A DNA stretch of 64,000 nucleotides, from contig CP154954.1 of NCBI GenBank assembly GCA_039621445.1, positions 29,273,411-29,337,410 on the forward strand. Reading direction: 5' to 3'. A program made the translations under genes and the position numbers. The notes beneath the pieces were generated by a model, which was not told the origin of the DNA, made no database searches, and saw only the letters and a list, made by a program, of their open reading frames with translations. Position 1 is the stretch's first letter; every line of letters begins with the position of its first letter. This document shows positions 8,956 to 17,216 of this stretch, in pieces. This stretch comes from Euglena gracilis (Eukaryota; Euglenida; Euglenophyceae; Euglenales).

Positions 8956-9927
8956 CAAGGTATTCTGGCTTGCCAAGGCATGTTGTTCAAGTATCAGTGA
9001 ATGTACCATCGAAGAAGGACAATCAGAAGTGAAATGCAGCTGGAGCCAGCAGCAGGAGGAGGAGGAGGAAGAACAACAACCTCCAGAACCTGCAGTAAGC
9101 TGTGGTATGTACTGCTGATGGACACCCTCTTCATGCTGCAGATTGGTGATGTATAATTTGCAGCTGGGTGTTGGATGGTTGAAAAACATTTGGAACAGAT
9201 TCTGTGACAGTTTTCTGCAGTTTGTGCTTTTGTTTGGGTTGGGAGTCCGTTGCTGGAAAGTTCGGGCCACGTAGCCCCTTTTGCCACACCATTTATGGGT
9301 TGGGAGGCACTTTCCAAAAGCAAATTTGGGCCCAGCAGCCCCAGGACACACCAGGCAAAATGCACATGTCATTTCCAGTCCCAAAGTTCTGTACTGCTGT
9401 GATAGGTTGGGAGGCAAATGCTTTAGCATTTTTGGGCCCAGCAGCCCCTTATGCCACACCACACACTGTGCAACTCAGTTTCAATTGTCCATTTGTGTTG
9501 TAAATCCTTTGGGCAGTCAATGGTACCTGATTCGGCTCGGATCAATGCACACAATTTTGGGCAGAAGAAAGTTCAACATGTCAATGTCAAAAAAGGATTT
9601 GCAGAATCAATTGTCAGAATTTCAATGTCAATTTTGGATTTTTGAAAATGTTGGTTCCTGGCCCTGCCATTTTGTGGGTGCCGCTTCAAGGGGGCCCTGC
9701 CCTGGCATTCACATTTGGCAACCCGAGCCGGCCTGGGCTTCTGGGGGGCCTTCTGGGATAACTTGTGGTTTCTGGGGGGAAACCGCAGGTTCCTCAGATG
9801 GCGTCCCAAATGGGCCCAGGAGTGGGCAAGGGGGGGTCATGGAGGATTTGTGTTGTATTGGCTGGGATTGCTGGCAGCAGCTGCTTTACGCTTAATCGGT
9901 TTTGTTGTACATTACAGCCCCCCCCCC
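8956..9927. other. interior of the LTR element, left part, non-coding
   Basis: Contains three degenerate tandem units of about 60-125 bp (near 9238, 9297 and 9405) built on GGTTGGGAGGCA, TTTGGGCCCAGCAGCCCC and ATGCCACACCA. A short GAGGAGGAGGA stretch is near 9055. No retroelement domain is seen. Confidence 0.6.
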
Positions 9928-11268
9928 TGTGTGTGGCGGACAGCCTTTTCAAGATCAATCTCCAGAAATCTCTGAATTAGGCATTGCCAGAAAAAAGGGT
10001 TCAGACCAAAATCTTAAGCTGGGAATTCTGTGTTTCATTCTGTATTTCAGTGGCAGCCTATGGCAAACAGTGTATCAGTTTGCTTGGACTTCATTGGCAT
10101 TGGCAAACATCTTCAAGATTTGTTCCCCTGCTGTGCAAAAGATTTTGAAAACTCCAGTGACGCAGTGGGAAAATGCCAGTGGAAAAGCCCAAGTTGGCAG
10201 TAGGAGACTGTCCAGCATTGCACATTACAGGTTGGCCTGGGCCAGAAGTTGGTCACCCCAAGTGTCATTGGACAAGGGCTGTCACAACACACTGAGCCGA
10301 GGACCCACCCTCACACAAACTGATATGAGCTTTGTCCAGTACAAACGATCCTGTTGGGCCACGAAGGGGATTGGCACTCAGATGGTGATCTGGTGGACTG
10401 TCATTACATTATCATTGGTGGACCACTGGCTGCAGCTGATGGCAGTACTTTGCACTGTACATTGCTGCAGATGTCATTGAAGATTGCATGTCATTGTCAT
10501 TGAACTGGATATGGTGATGAGCCGTGAGGCACGTACAACAGAATCGAGCACCGGTGGAGCATCGAGATGAGCCGTGAGGCACGTACTGGAGAAGGAGTTG
10601 GTGGTCATTTGTTGCCCTGGGCAGCCCAGTTGTTGGCATTGCCATGGGTTGTGGGTTAACCGATAAAACCCTCTGCCGTGAAGTTTTGGCATTGATGTAA
10701 TGCTGTCTGCTGGAGGTGTTCTGCGGCATTAGATGTCACGGTTTGATCGTTTTCTCCGTCTTCGTCTTCTGCGTGTTTCTGTCTCTTCTCCATGTTCTGC
10801 GAGGGGCTAAGTGGCTCGTCTGTCCGCTGTGCTGCGAATGTCTGGGCAATTGCGCAGCAATTGTTCAGGAAGGGGTGTGTGTGTGTGGCGGACAGCCTTT
10901 TCAAGATCAATCTCCAGAAATCTCTGAATTAGGCATTGCCAGAAAAAAGGGTTCAGACCAAAATCTTAAGCTGGGAATTCTGTGTTTCATTCTGTATTTC
11001 AGTGGCAGCCTATGGCAAACAGTGTATCAGTTTGCTTGGACTTCATTGGCATTGGCAAACATCTTCAAGATTTGTTGCCCTGCTGTGCAAAAGATTTTGA
11101 AAACTCCAGTGACGCAGTGGGAAAATGCCAGTGGAAAAGCCCAAGTTGGCAGTAGGAGACTGTCCAGCATTGCACATTACAGGTTGGCCTGGGCCAGAAG
11201 TTGGTCACCCCAAGTGTCATTGGACAAGGGCTGTCACAACACACTGAGCCGAGGACCCACCCTCACAC
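9928..11268 (+). mobile_element. third-level nested LTR-like element
   Basis: Two 389-bp direct repeats (9928-10316 and 10880-11268), TGTGTGTGGCGGACAG to CCCTCACAC, flank a 563-bp non-coding interior. A purine tract GGAAGGGG lies just before the second repeat. CCCC (or CCCCT if the terminal T is counted as target) flanks both sides. The repeats differ at about one position. The interior has a short tandem repeat (GATGAGCCGTGAGGCACGTAC twice, near 10514 and 10566). No PBS is recognised. Confidence 0.75.
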
Positions 11269-11361
11269 CCCCTAAAAAAAAAAACCACCCCCAGACCAAA
11301 ATCCCAGATCAATGCCAGCCGCCCAACTTCGTGGGTTGTCGGCATTGGCCTGGGAGGGGTG

Positions 11362-11617
11362 TGTGGGAGGGCGGCTGGCAACAGCAAAAATTAGGAAGAG
11401 CAAAGCCTAATTCACAGAAAAAATTGCCATTTCACTTTGTAGGTGGCAAAAAGCTGAATACCTTGTTCAAAACGTCTTGGAAGACTTTGTTTTGATGCCT
11501 TGCATTGGGTTTTACTGGTGGAAGTTCCGGCGGAAGGATTACAAAAAAGTGGTATTTTGAAGCGCTGAAGCCAGAAAATCCAAGTGAATTCCCAGAAAAG
11601 AGACATCTCAGAAAACT
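11362..11617 (+). repeat. 3' LTR of the non-autonomous LTR element
   Basis: Same length as the 5' LTR; preceded by GGGAGGGGTG and followed by CGCG, the second target-site copy. Confidence 0.85.
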
Positions 11618-11621
11618 CGCG

Positions 11622-12257
11622 CTCTCACAGCCATGGGAAGAAGGACCACTTCTGTGGGCCAATCCGCCCTTCGAATTAAGACACCAGGCGCTCCAAAAAG
11701 CCCTCGATTCCTCCGTGTGCGTGCTATTCTTATGGCCTCTCTTTAGGCCGGACGACCTCCAGATGATGGCTTCTTTTTCCTCCCGGATTTGGCTCGCCCC
11801 TCCTGTCCCTCTTTTCTCCAGAGGACACGGATTGCCCCCCTTCCCAACCCCGCCGTGGCGCCGCGGGCTCTTCCTCTTGGATTTCCGGAGCCGGGTCACA
11901 GGCTGGATTCATGATTGCTGCCAAGATGGGGATGTGGAGTCCAATCCCGGACCTTCCGCCGGGTCCCTGGCACTCACCGTCTCCTTTCAAGAGTTCCTCG
12001 GACCTTTCCTCACCACCTTCGTAGCTTCAGTCGACAAGACGGAGCTGGCACTCTCCACCATCAACCTGCGGGCCCGCGCTCGCACGTGGCCGTCTGGCTG
12101 GCACTCCCCCTTCTTCCCCACCGATTTCCAAGGCTCCGAGGACGACGTCTTCGGTTCTTTGGCCGCGTACGAGCTGTATGCCAACGCCGTCCTACTCCCA
12201 CACAACGATGCTTTATGTTGGACGCCGGCCGAACCCCGAACTTCTCGCCCTCCGTAA
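11622..12257 (+). CDS. DIRS ORF1 part 3: NPPF methylase-like block, 2A motif, Gag-like N-terminus
   Basis: It continues the ORF1 frame after the LTR insertion. LSQPWEEGPLLWANPPFELRH carries the NPPF motif (D/N-P-P-Y/F class of Dam-type adenine methylases), and VCVLFLWPLF fits the following strand. DIRS elements are known to carry such a region, but usually behind RNase H, not in ORF1. At 11931-11954 the frame encodes DVESNPGP after CCQDG, an exact 2A consensus that would make the ribosome skip between Gly and Pro. Downstream (SLALTVSFQEFLGPFLTT onward) is a helical Gag-like stretch. The frame stops at 12257; the next part of the protein is in the +1 frame from about 12178. Confidence 0.75.
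   Translation, partial: LSQPWEEGPLLWANPPFELRHQALQKALDSSVCVLFLWPLFRPDDLQMMASFSSRIWLAPPVPLFSRGHGLPPFPTPPWRRGLFLLDFRSRVTGWIHDCCQDGDVESNPGPSAGSLALTVSFQEFLGPFLTTFVASVDKTELALSTINLRARARTWPSGWHSPFFPTDFQGSEDDVFGSLAAYELYANAVLLPHNDALCWTPAEPRTSRPP
11931..11954 (+). other. 2A ribosome-skipping motif (DVESNPGP)
   Basis: Exact fit to D-V/I-E-x-N-P-G-P, preceded by Gly. Skipping would occur between the Gly codon at 11949-11951 and the Pro codon at 11952-11954, separating the methylase-like part from the Gag-like part. In copy 2 the motif is at 21780-21803. Confidence 0.7.
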
Positions 12258-12792
12258 ACGGGTCAAGGAGTTGGAGTTGGCCCGCACCCCGCCAACTCTC
12301 GAGGAACTCGTGGGCGAGTGTTCTCCTCTGACCGTCTCACGACTGCGCCTCCTCCCCTCACTCCCTGGCTGGTCCACAGACTTGCTGACGGCTTTCGAGA
12401 AGCGAGCACACCAAAAATGCTCCGACACTGAATGTTGCGACTCATTATGGGCTGCCACTGTCCGCGCTATTTTTCGACAAAACAGCTCCACGTCTTCCTC
12501 CTCCTCACCGGGCGCAACCTCCGTCTCCCGCTCCGCCACAAGGCGTCCTCTCGAGATGTCCCTCTCCACCCTTAAGGAAAGGGGTGGCCGGGTCGAGACG
12601 GAGGTGGGACCCAACGGGGTCGTCACGTGGGCTTTCCTCGGGGGAAAGAAGTTCTTCCTTTCAAAGAAGGGCGCCTTGTGGGACACATCCGAACCCCCTC
12701 CCGCAGCCTGCTTCACCTGTGGCAACCAGCATTGGTACTGGGAGTGTGAAGCACAGGGGACCAACGCCAACCCAGCCATCTCCCCCCCCTGA
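12178..12792 (+). CDS. DIRS Gag C-terminal part with CCHC zinc knuckle
   Basis: This frame overlaps the end of ORF1 part 3 by 80 bp and is shifted by +1. It encodes a charged helix (LLALRKRVKELELARTP), a Ser-rich linker and a C-terminal zinc knuckle CFTCGNQHWYWEC, i.e. C-x2-C-x3-H-x4-C, one residue shorter in the middle than the usual retroviral knuckle. It would package the element RNA. Stop at 12790-12792; the same frame reopens at once and runs into the recombinase. Copy 2 (22027-22641) is identical in translation, including the same shift, so the frame change is either older than the duplication or a frameshift site. Confidence 0.75.
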   Translation: MPTPSYSHTTMLYVGRRPNPELLALRKRVKELELARTPPTLEELVGECSPLTVSRLRLLPSLPGWSTDLLTAFEKRAHQKCSDTECCDSLWAATVRAIFRQNSSTSSSSSPGATSVSRSATRRPLEMSLSTLKERGGRVETEVGPNGVVTWAFLGGKKFFLSKKGALWDTSEPPPAACFTCGNQHWYWECEAQGTNANPAISPP

Positions 12793-15700
12793 CGCCCCAG
12801 GCCGGGGGAGAGGGGAAATGAGCAGCACCGCCACCCCTTCCCCACACTCCCCGCAACGGCCGCCAACCCCCTTCCCCCTCCTCCCCTCTGCCCCCTGCGC
12901 TCCGGACACCTCTTCCTCACCAGGGCTGTGCACCGCCGCACCTCAGGCATCATCCCAGATTTCCGCACCGCTCTCACCTGGTCCCTTGCCCCCAGCACCC
13001 TCTCCTCCTACACCTCCCGCATCGCCACCTTTCTCCAATGGTGGGAGGACCACGCCTCGAGTTGGTCTCTACAGCCTGAGCTGGTCGAAAAGTTTCTTCT
13101 CCAACAATTGGTTGCAAGAACCGCGGCCATTACCCTCCGGGTTTTCCTTTCTGCCATCACCTTCCTGCGCTCCATTCGACTGTTCCCTTGGGACATTCCC
13201 CACGCCTGGTGGAGGGTGTCCAATGCAGCATCCAACTTGGCCCTCCGCCCATCCCGTCCCAGGACGTGGTTCTTGCTTCCGGACCTCTGCATCTGTGCCC
13301 GCGCCTGCCACACCACCGAACAAAAACGTTACCTCGCAGTTGTGGTCTTGGCCCTCATCACTGGTCTTCGCTTCAGCGAGGCCTCCCGCATTTGCCCAAA
13401 CGATTTCTCCTTCGACAACGGGTGTACATTCCGTTTCCACTGCGCCAAACGCCGACCCTCCTCTCCTCAATCCACCTCTCGCCCCCTTTCCCCCTGGGGT
13501 GCTGCATGGGCCCGTTACCTCACACTCACAGCTACAGGCCCCCCCGATAAGGCCTTCCTCCCTCCTGCCCAACTCCGGAACGGATTTTCCGAATTCACCA
13601 GGCCCCTGCTCCCACAACGGCACACCTTCCATGCCCTACGCCGGGCCAACGCCTACTACCTCTCCTCCTTGGGCCTTCCCACCGAGCACATCGGCGAATG
13701 GAGCCGATGGCGGTCCCCAGCGCTTGTTCGGCACTATGCCGGGCAACCGGCCGGTGCCTCCACCTCGGAGTTCTATACGGCTCCCTTTCCGCCGCTCGCC
13801 TTGTCCGACCTCTTCCCCGTCCGCTTCCTCGACTCAACCACAGCTTCCCTATGGGGAGCGCACCTCTCAACACCTGAACCGCAACTGCGCCTCCCTCCCG
13901 CACCAAAACCCAACAAACGGCGGCGGCGGTCCCGTGATTCGAATACCTAATGGATGGTCCCGCGTGCGCTCGGTCATCTGGAACCTCGCCTGGACGATCT
14001 CTCGGAAACGCCTTCCGCGACCCACCACTAGAAACCGCCTCTTCCACGGCCTACGATTACTCCTAGCCGCAGCCTGGCAGCGGGCCGTCCAACTGAGCGA
14101 CCTCGCCGTTTGGCAGCGTGCCCTCCGTACTGTGAGCCTTCTGCCTACTATTCAGCTTCTTGACATTCTTGACTTTGATTACCACCCCTCAGCCCCAACC
14201 GCCCGTACCACCCGTGCCTCCCTGAACATGCCGATGACTTCCAAGGGGCTCGGGTCCCGTGGTTCCTTCCGCATCCCCACTAGCGTTTGGTCCGCCATTG
14301 TGCCCGCCTCTTTGCCCGCTAGTATAAAGGCTGCTGGTGCTGTCGAACCATTCTTGCCACACCCCCCAGATCGCTTTGCCTCAGCCATGCTGCAGCGCCT
14401 ACGAGCTGACGGCTTCCTCTTGGATTGTACGCACCTGCCCCCCAACGCCTCTTGCTTCTTACGCCCCAAATCCAACGAGAAGGCAGCCTTCATCGCTGAC
14501 CTGCGGGGAGTCAACACACTGAGCCCCTCCCCACTCCCACATTTCTCTCTACCCTCACTCCCTGAGGTTGCCACCGTTTTCTCCCGACAACCCTTCCGTT
14601 GGGGAACAGTCGTGGACCTCACCAACTTCTTCTGGTCCCTCCGTCTGCCCCCCTCTGCATCCGACTGCTTCCGGGTCGCGGGCTTGACGTGGGACAGTCT
14701 GCCTTTCGGCTGGAATCTTTCCCCGGCTCTGGCCCAGGCTACCTTGGGGCTCCTCCTGGACCAATTCCTCTTACAAGAGGGCCTCCTCCTCAAGTTCGGC
14801 CATGGCGTTCTCCTGTTCCACTATTATGATGACATCCTCCTTCTCGCCCTTCACCAGCATGAGTGCGCCCACTCCACCGACAGCCTAGTCGCCTTCCTAC
14901 GTCACAACGAACTGCTGGTTTCCCCGAAAAGTACGCTATGCCCCCAGCAGTCTCTAACCTGGCTCGGTAAAACACTCCACCTGCAGGGCGGACGGCTGCC
15001 CCCATCTGTGGCTAACTCCGAAGGCCTGCTCCTCCGCCTCACGGCACTCGCGCTCCTGCTCACATTCTGCCCTCTCACCCCGCGCACCATCGAGCGCATT
15101 ACAGGCTTCGCCATGTGGTGCCACCGCCCCCGACTGGGTGCCACACTCTTCCTCTTCGCCTTCTACCGTCTCCTATACTCCCACAGACGGTTTTGGCAAC
15201 GTTGCCCCCTGGCCGCTGTCCGCGCCTTCGCTGACCTCACCGCTCTTGCCCACCTACCGTGGAGCCCGCCACCGTCCGAGGAACCGGAAACCTGCCCCAC
15301 CACCCACACGATTGCCGGGGACGCCGCCCTTATTCGGGGTGGCTACCGGGTAGGACTCTCCCTTTCCCCCGATCAACACCGCTTGCTCCGCTGCCCCCCA
15401 GAGATCCTCACACAGCAGCAAGCTGAATTGTTCGCCTTGGACGCCGCTACACGTCTCGCGGTCCGTCTCGGTTGGTCCTCCCTCTACTTCCATGGTGACT
15501 ACTGGGGAGCCCTCTGTGCCTTACACACCCTCCGCGCCCCCCTACATTGCCCCCAATACGTGCGGACGCTCCGACGTATCTTCAACCGCCTCCTCTGGTC
15601 AGGCCTATCCGTCCACCTGTTCTGGATCCCCTCGGCTTACCAACCAGGGGACCCCATCAGCCGTATCCACTTCCCCTGTAGCACGGCCCTCCTGCGGAAG

Positions 15701-15805
15701 GCCATCTTGTGTGCCCAGCGCCGGTTCACAGATCTCGAGCACAACACATTACCCTCGCCTCCCCTGCCCGTCGGCACAACTTGCATCACCGCCCATCCAC
15801 GCTAG
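12584..15805 (+). CDS. reverse transcriptase and RNase H of the DIRS-like element (domains from about 14330)
   Basis: A single open frame of 1073 codons. The first 455 or so codons overlap the Gag end and the whole recombinase in another frame and are Pro/Ser-rich; an ATG at 12819 lies in this part. Recognisable RT starts near 14450 (FLRPKSNEKAAFIADLRGVN). Motif A is VVDLTNFFWSLRLP (about 14611), motif B LPFGWNLSPA, and the catalytic YYDDILLL is at 14822-14845. RNase H follows with AGDAALIRGGY (Asp, about 15316), QQAELFALDAA (Glu, about 15419), FHGDYWGAL, and a final WIPSAYQPGDPISR. Together they copy the RNA into DNA and remove the template. Stop at 15803-15805, just before B1. Confidence 0.88.
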   Translation: MAGSRRRWDPTGSSRGLSSGERSSSFQRRAPCGTHPNPLPQPASPVATSIGTGSVKHRGPTPTQPSPPPDAPGRGRGEMSSTATPSPHSPQRPPTPFPLLPSAPCAPDTSSSPGLCTAAPQASSQISAPLSPGPLPPAPSPPTPPASPPFSNGGRTTPRVGLYSLSWSKSFFSNNWLQEPRPLPSGFSFLPSPSCAPFDCSLGTFPTPGGGCPMQHPTWPSAHPVPGRGSCFRTSASVPAPATPPNKNVTSQLWSWPSSLVFASARPPAFAQTISPSTTGVHSVSTAPNADPPLLNPPLAPFPPGVLHGPVTSHSQLQAPPIRPSSLLPNSGTDFPNSPGPCSHNGTPSMPYAGPTPTTSPPWAFPPSTSANGADGGPQRLFGTMPGNRPVPPPRSSIRLPFRRSPCPTSSPSASSTQPQLPYGERTSQHLNRNCASLPHQNPTNGGGGPVIRIPNGWSRVRSVIWNLAWTISRKRLPRPTTRNRLFHGLRLLLAAAWQRAVQLSDLAVWQRALRTVSLLPTIQLLDILDFDYHPSAPTARTTRASLNMPMTSKGLGSRGSFRIPTSVWSAIVPASLPASIKAAGAVEPFLPHPPDRFASAMLQRLRADGFLLDCTHLPPNASCFLRPKSNEKAAFIADLRGVNTLSPSPLPHFSLPSLPEVATVFSRQPFRWGTVVDLTNFFWSLRLPPSASDCFRVAGLTWDSLPFGWNLSPALAQATLGLLLDQFLLQEGLLLKFGHGVLLFHYYDDILLLALHQHECAHSTDSLVAFLRHNELLVSPKSTLCPQQSLTWLGKTLHLQGGRLPPSVANSEGLLLRLTALALLLTFCPLTPRTIERITGFAMWCHRPRLGATLFLFAFYRLLYSHRRFWQRCPLAAVRAFADLTALAHLPWSPPPSEEPETCPTTHTIAGDAALIRGGYRVGLSLSPDQHRLLRCPPEILTQQQAELFALDAATRLAVRLGWSSLYFHGDYWGALCALHTLRAPLHCPQYVRTLRRIFNRLLWSGLSVHLFWIPSAYQPGDPISRIHFPCSTALLRKAILCAQRRFTDLEHNTLPSPPLPVGTTCITAHPR
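12793..13950 (+). CDS. tyrosine recombinase of the DIRS-like element
   Basis: The frame is open from the Gag stop; no ATG occurs before the domain, so the start is unclear (non-ATG, readthrough or reinitiation). Numbering from 12928, the core has all phage-integrase-type residues: Arg at about 148 in TGLRFSEAS, His-x-x-Arg at about 235-238 in FHALRRA, a Trp/Arg-rich GEWSRWRS before the nucleophile, and Tyr at about 270 in LVRHYAG. The N-terminal part (WSLAPSTLSSYTSRIATFL) is a SAM-like core-binding helix bundle. The tail is basic (NKRRRRSRD), possibly a nuclear localisation signal. It would integrate a circular cDNA without target duplication. It lies upstream of RT, unlike DIRS1. The frame appears intact. 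Confidence 0.88.
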   Translation, partial: RPRPGERGNEQHRHPFPTLPATAANPLPPPPLCPLRSGHLFLTRAVHRRTSGIIPDFRTALTWSLAPSTLSSYTSRIATFLQWWEDHASSWSLQPELVEKFLLQQLVARTAAITLRVFLSAITFLRSIRLFPWDIPHAWWRVSNAASNLALRPSRPRTWFLLPDLCICARACHTTEQKRYLAVVVLALITGLRFSEASRICPNDFSFDNGCTFRFHCAKRRPSSPQSTSRPLSPWGAAWARYLTLTATGPPDKAFLPPAQLRNGFSEFTRPLLPQRHTFHALRRANAYYLSSLGLPTEHIGEWSRWRSPALVRHYAGQPAGASTSEFYTAPFPPLALSDLFPVRFLDSTTASLWGAHLSTPEPQLRLPPAPKPNKRRRRSRDSNT

Positions 15806-15831
15806 ACGCGTCGGCGCGGCACCGCACCGCG

Positions 15832-15910
15832 GGTCACGTGTGCAGACCTGATGGTTCTGTCTCGCGTCTCGCTTGTGCTTGCATGTAAGGTAACCAAAAA
15901 GTAGCGGATC
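15832..15910 (+). repeat. B1 split repeat
   Basis: 79 bp, identical to B2 (16088-16166) from GGTCACGTGTGCAGACC to GTAGCGGATC. Its last four bases overlap the start of A2. Confidence 0.92.
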
Positions 15911-15982
15911 ACGAGATCCAAAGGATCGAGAGATGCTTAATTCACCCACCCTACCACACAGGTACTCAAACTTGAAAGGCAG
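15907..15982 (+). repeat. A2 split repeat
   Basis: Internal copy of the left end (A1), from GATCACGAGATCC to GAAAGGCAG, joined directly to B1 through a shared GATC. Confidence 0.9.
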
Positions 15983-16087
15983 CCCTCCCACCCGCCCACA
16001 ACACCACCTTACCCTCCAAACTGCCCGCCACACCTGATGTACATCGGCGTTTGAACAGTACCGTATTACATTTTTACTGGTCGTCCA

Positions 16088-16166
16088 GGTCACGTGTGCA
16101 GACCTGATGGTTCTGTCTCGCGTCTCGCTTGTGCTTGCATGTAAGGTAACCAAAAAGTAGCGGATC
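16088..16166 (+). repeat. B2 split repeat, right end of DIRS copy 1
   Basis: Second copy of B1. After GCGGATC the sequence changes to TATAGG, marking the element's right end. Confidence 0.92.
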
Positions 16167-17216
16167 TATAGGAAAAGCCTAATTTGAGGCTCCAATTCAG
16201 CACAATTTGCTTCCGCAGACTTTTGTGGGTTTCTTTGTTGCATACAATTGAGAATTGAAGTCCTCAAGAATTATTTCATTGAAGAATTGTCATTTTTGAG
16301 AATTTCAAGTTCAAAGGTCAGGTCCCACCTTTCCTCATTGACGGTGTGTCATTGTTGCCCTTTACCACCATTTCAGTGAACAAAACACCACCCTTATCCA
16401 TTCTCAATGTTTTGCATGCCGGAAGAAAGGGGGAGTGACATGGCCTCATGGGGATCAAAGTTTGGAGAAGCATTTTCATTGGAGCGGAATTTTGATTTTG
16501 TACAAGATTTCCACGAAAAAGCTAATTCGATCCTACGCACCCCCCTCTGGGCGGGGGGTATACCAGTGGGCGAAACGGGGGGTGGCCTGAGCCCTCCACC
16601 ACCCGGAAAAACACTGGGCCCTGGCCAGGGAACGGCAGCCCCAGGGGTGGGTGACGGGCAGGAGTCAGCCGGCCAGGGGGCTGGGGTTTTCTGTCCGACA
16701 CCCGCAGGGGGGGCGCCCGGGGTAGACACACAGAAGGGGGGAAAACAAAAAAAGAAAGTTGAACCAAAGTAAATGAAATTGAAGAAAAAAAGTAAATCCC
16801 AAAACGGAATTTAAGGGAATTTATTTTCAAGGAAAATGTGCAAACAAGGGAAAATTTTTAAAACCATAACGTAAAGCCCCCCCCCCCAATTCTCACCACC
16901 CTTGCAGCCCCACCCCCCCCAAATCTTGACCAACCCATGAAGGCCCCCCAATTTTTTCCAAAAGAAGGGCACACAAAAAAAAACAAATACAATTAGTCAC
17001 CAAAAAAACAAAGAGGGTATCGGGGCGTTGTCGAACCTCGTGCTTCACAAAAGAAAACATTTCCTCAATGGCGTTCAATTTTGAAAAGGGTTTGACGTGC
17101 CACATGCCCCCCCCCCAAATTGAGAACGGCTTTGTCAAACCCTTGTCGTGGAGAATTAGGGGCAATAAACAGATGGCGGTGGCCAAAGGGGGGAGAAGGG
17201 TTTGAAGCCACGGCTG
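16167..17216. other. flank right of DIRS copy 1; no firm gene
   Basis: Mostly AT-rich with poly-C stretches (about 16877, 16910, 17108). One ORF (16407-16772) is listed separately. Confidence 0.5.
16407..16772 (+). CDS. hypothetical ORF, 121 codons, low complexity C-terminus
   Basis: I do not recognise it. The first 50 residues (MFCMPEERGSDMASWG...) are ordinary in composition; the rest is Gly/Pro-rich with a basic tail (KQKKKVEPK). No domain and no promoter evidence. The tandem copy (26258-26623) has the same translation, which reflects the recent duplication, not selection. It may be chance. Confidence 0.2.
   Translation: MFCMPEERGSDMASWGSKFGEAFSLERNFDFVQDFHEKANSILRTPLWAGGIPVGETGGGLSPPPPGKTLGPGQGTAAPGVGDGQESAGQGAGVFCPTPAGGAPGVDTQKGGKQKKKVEPK

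Larger units (their letters stand above)
8700..11617 (+). mobile_element. non-autonomous LTR retrotransposon inserted in DIRS ORF1
   Basis: Two 256-bp direct repeats (8700-8955 and 11362-11617) start TGTGGGAGGGCGGC and end CAGAAAACT. The target duplication is CGCG (8696-8699 and 11618-11621), and the DIRS frame is continuous across the site. A polypurine tract (GGGAGGGGTG) precedes the 3' repeat. I see no clear primer-binding site and no gag or pol; interior ORFs are non-descript. The LTRs differ at about four positions. It carries a further insertion at 9928-11268. Confidence 0.85.
6125..16166 (+). mobile_element. DIRS-like tyrosine-recombinase retrotransposon, copy 1, with nested insertions
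   Basis: The ends form split direct repeats: A1 (6125-6217) at the left, then B1 (15832-15910), A2 (15907-15982) and B2 (16088-16166) at the right. This is the arrangement known for PAT- and Ngaro-type YR retroelements. Contents in order: ORF1 (cold-shock domain, 2A-like motif, Dam-like region, 2A motif, Gag-like with CCHC knuckle), tyrosine recombinase, RT and RNase H. ORF1 is interrupted by a TRIM (7307-8330) and an LTR element (8700-11617). Without those and one copy of each target duplication the element would be about 6.1 kb, the usual size for the group. Both ends share GATC, consistent with recombination at a short core and no target duplication. Confidence 0.88.

Noticed and set aside
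8700-11617. Spliceosomal intron instead of an insertion (GT...AG-like edges)
   Set aside because: Equal 256-bp terminal repeats, a polypurine tract and a 4-bp target duplication are better explained by an LTR element.
12213-12998. Minus-strand ORFs of 187-261 codons opposite the DIRS genes (also 22062-22847, 14179-14793)
   Set aside because: Shadows of GC-rich coding sequence on the plus strand, where stops are rare; the plus-strand frames carry the recognised domains.
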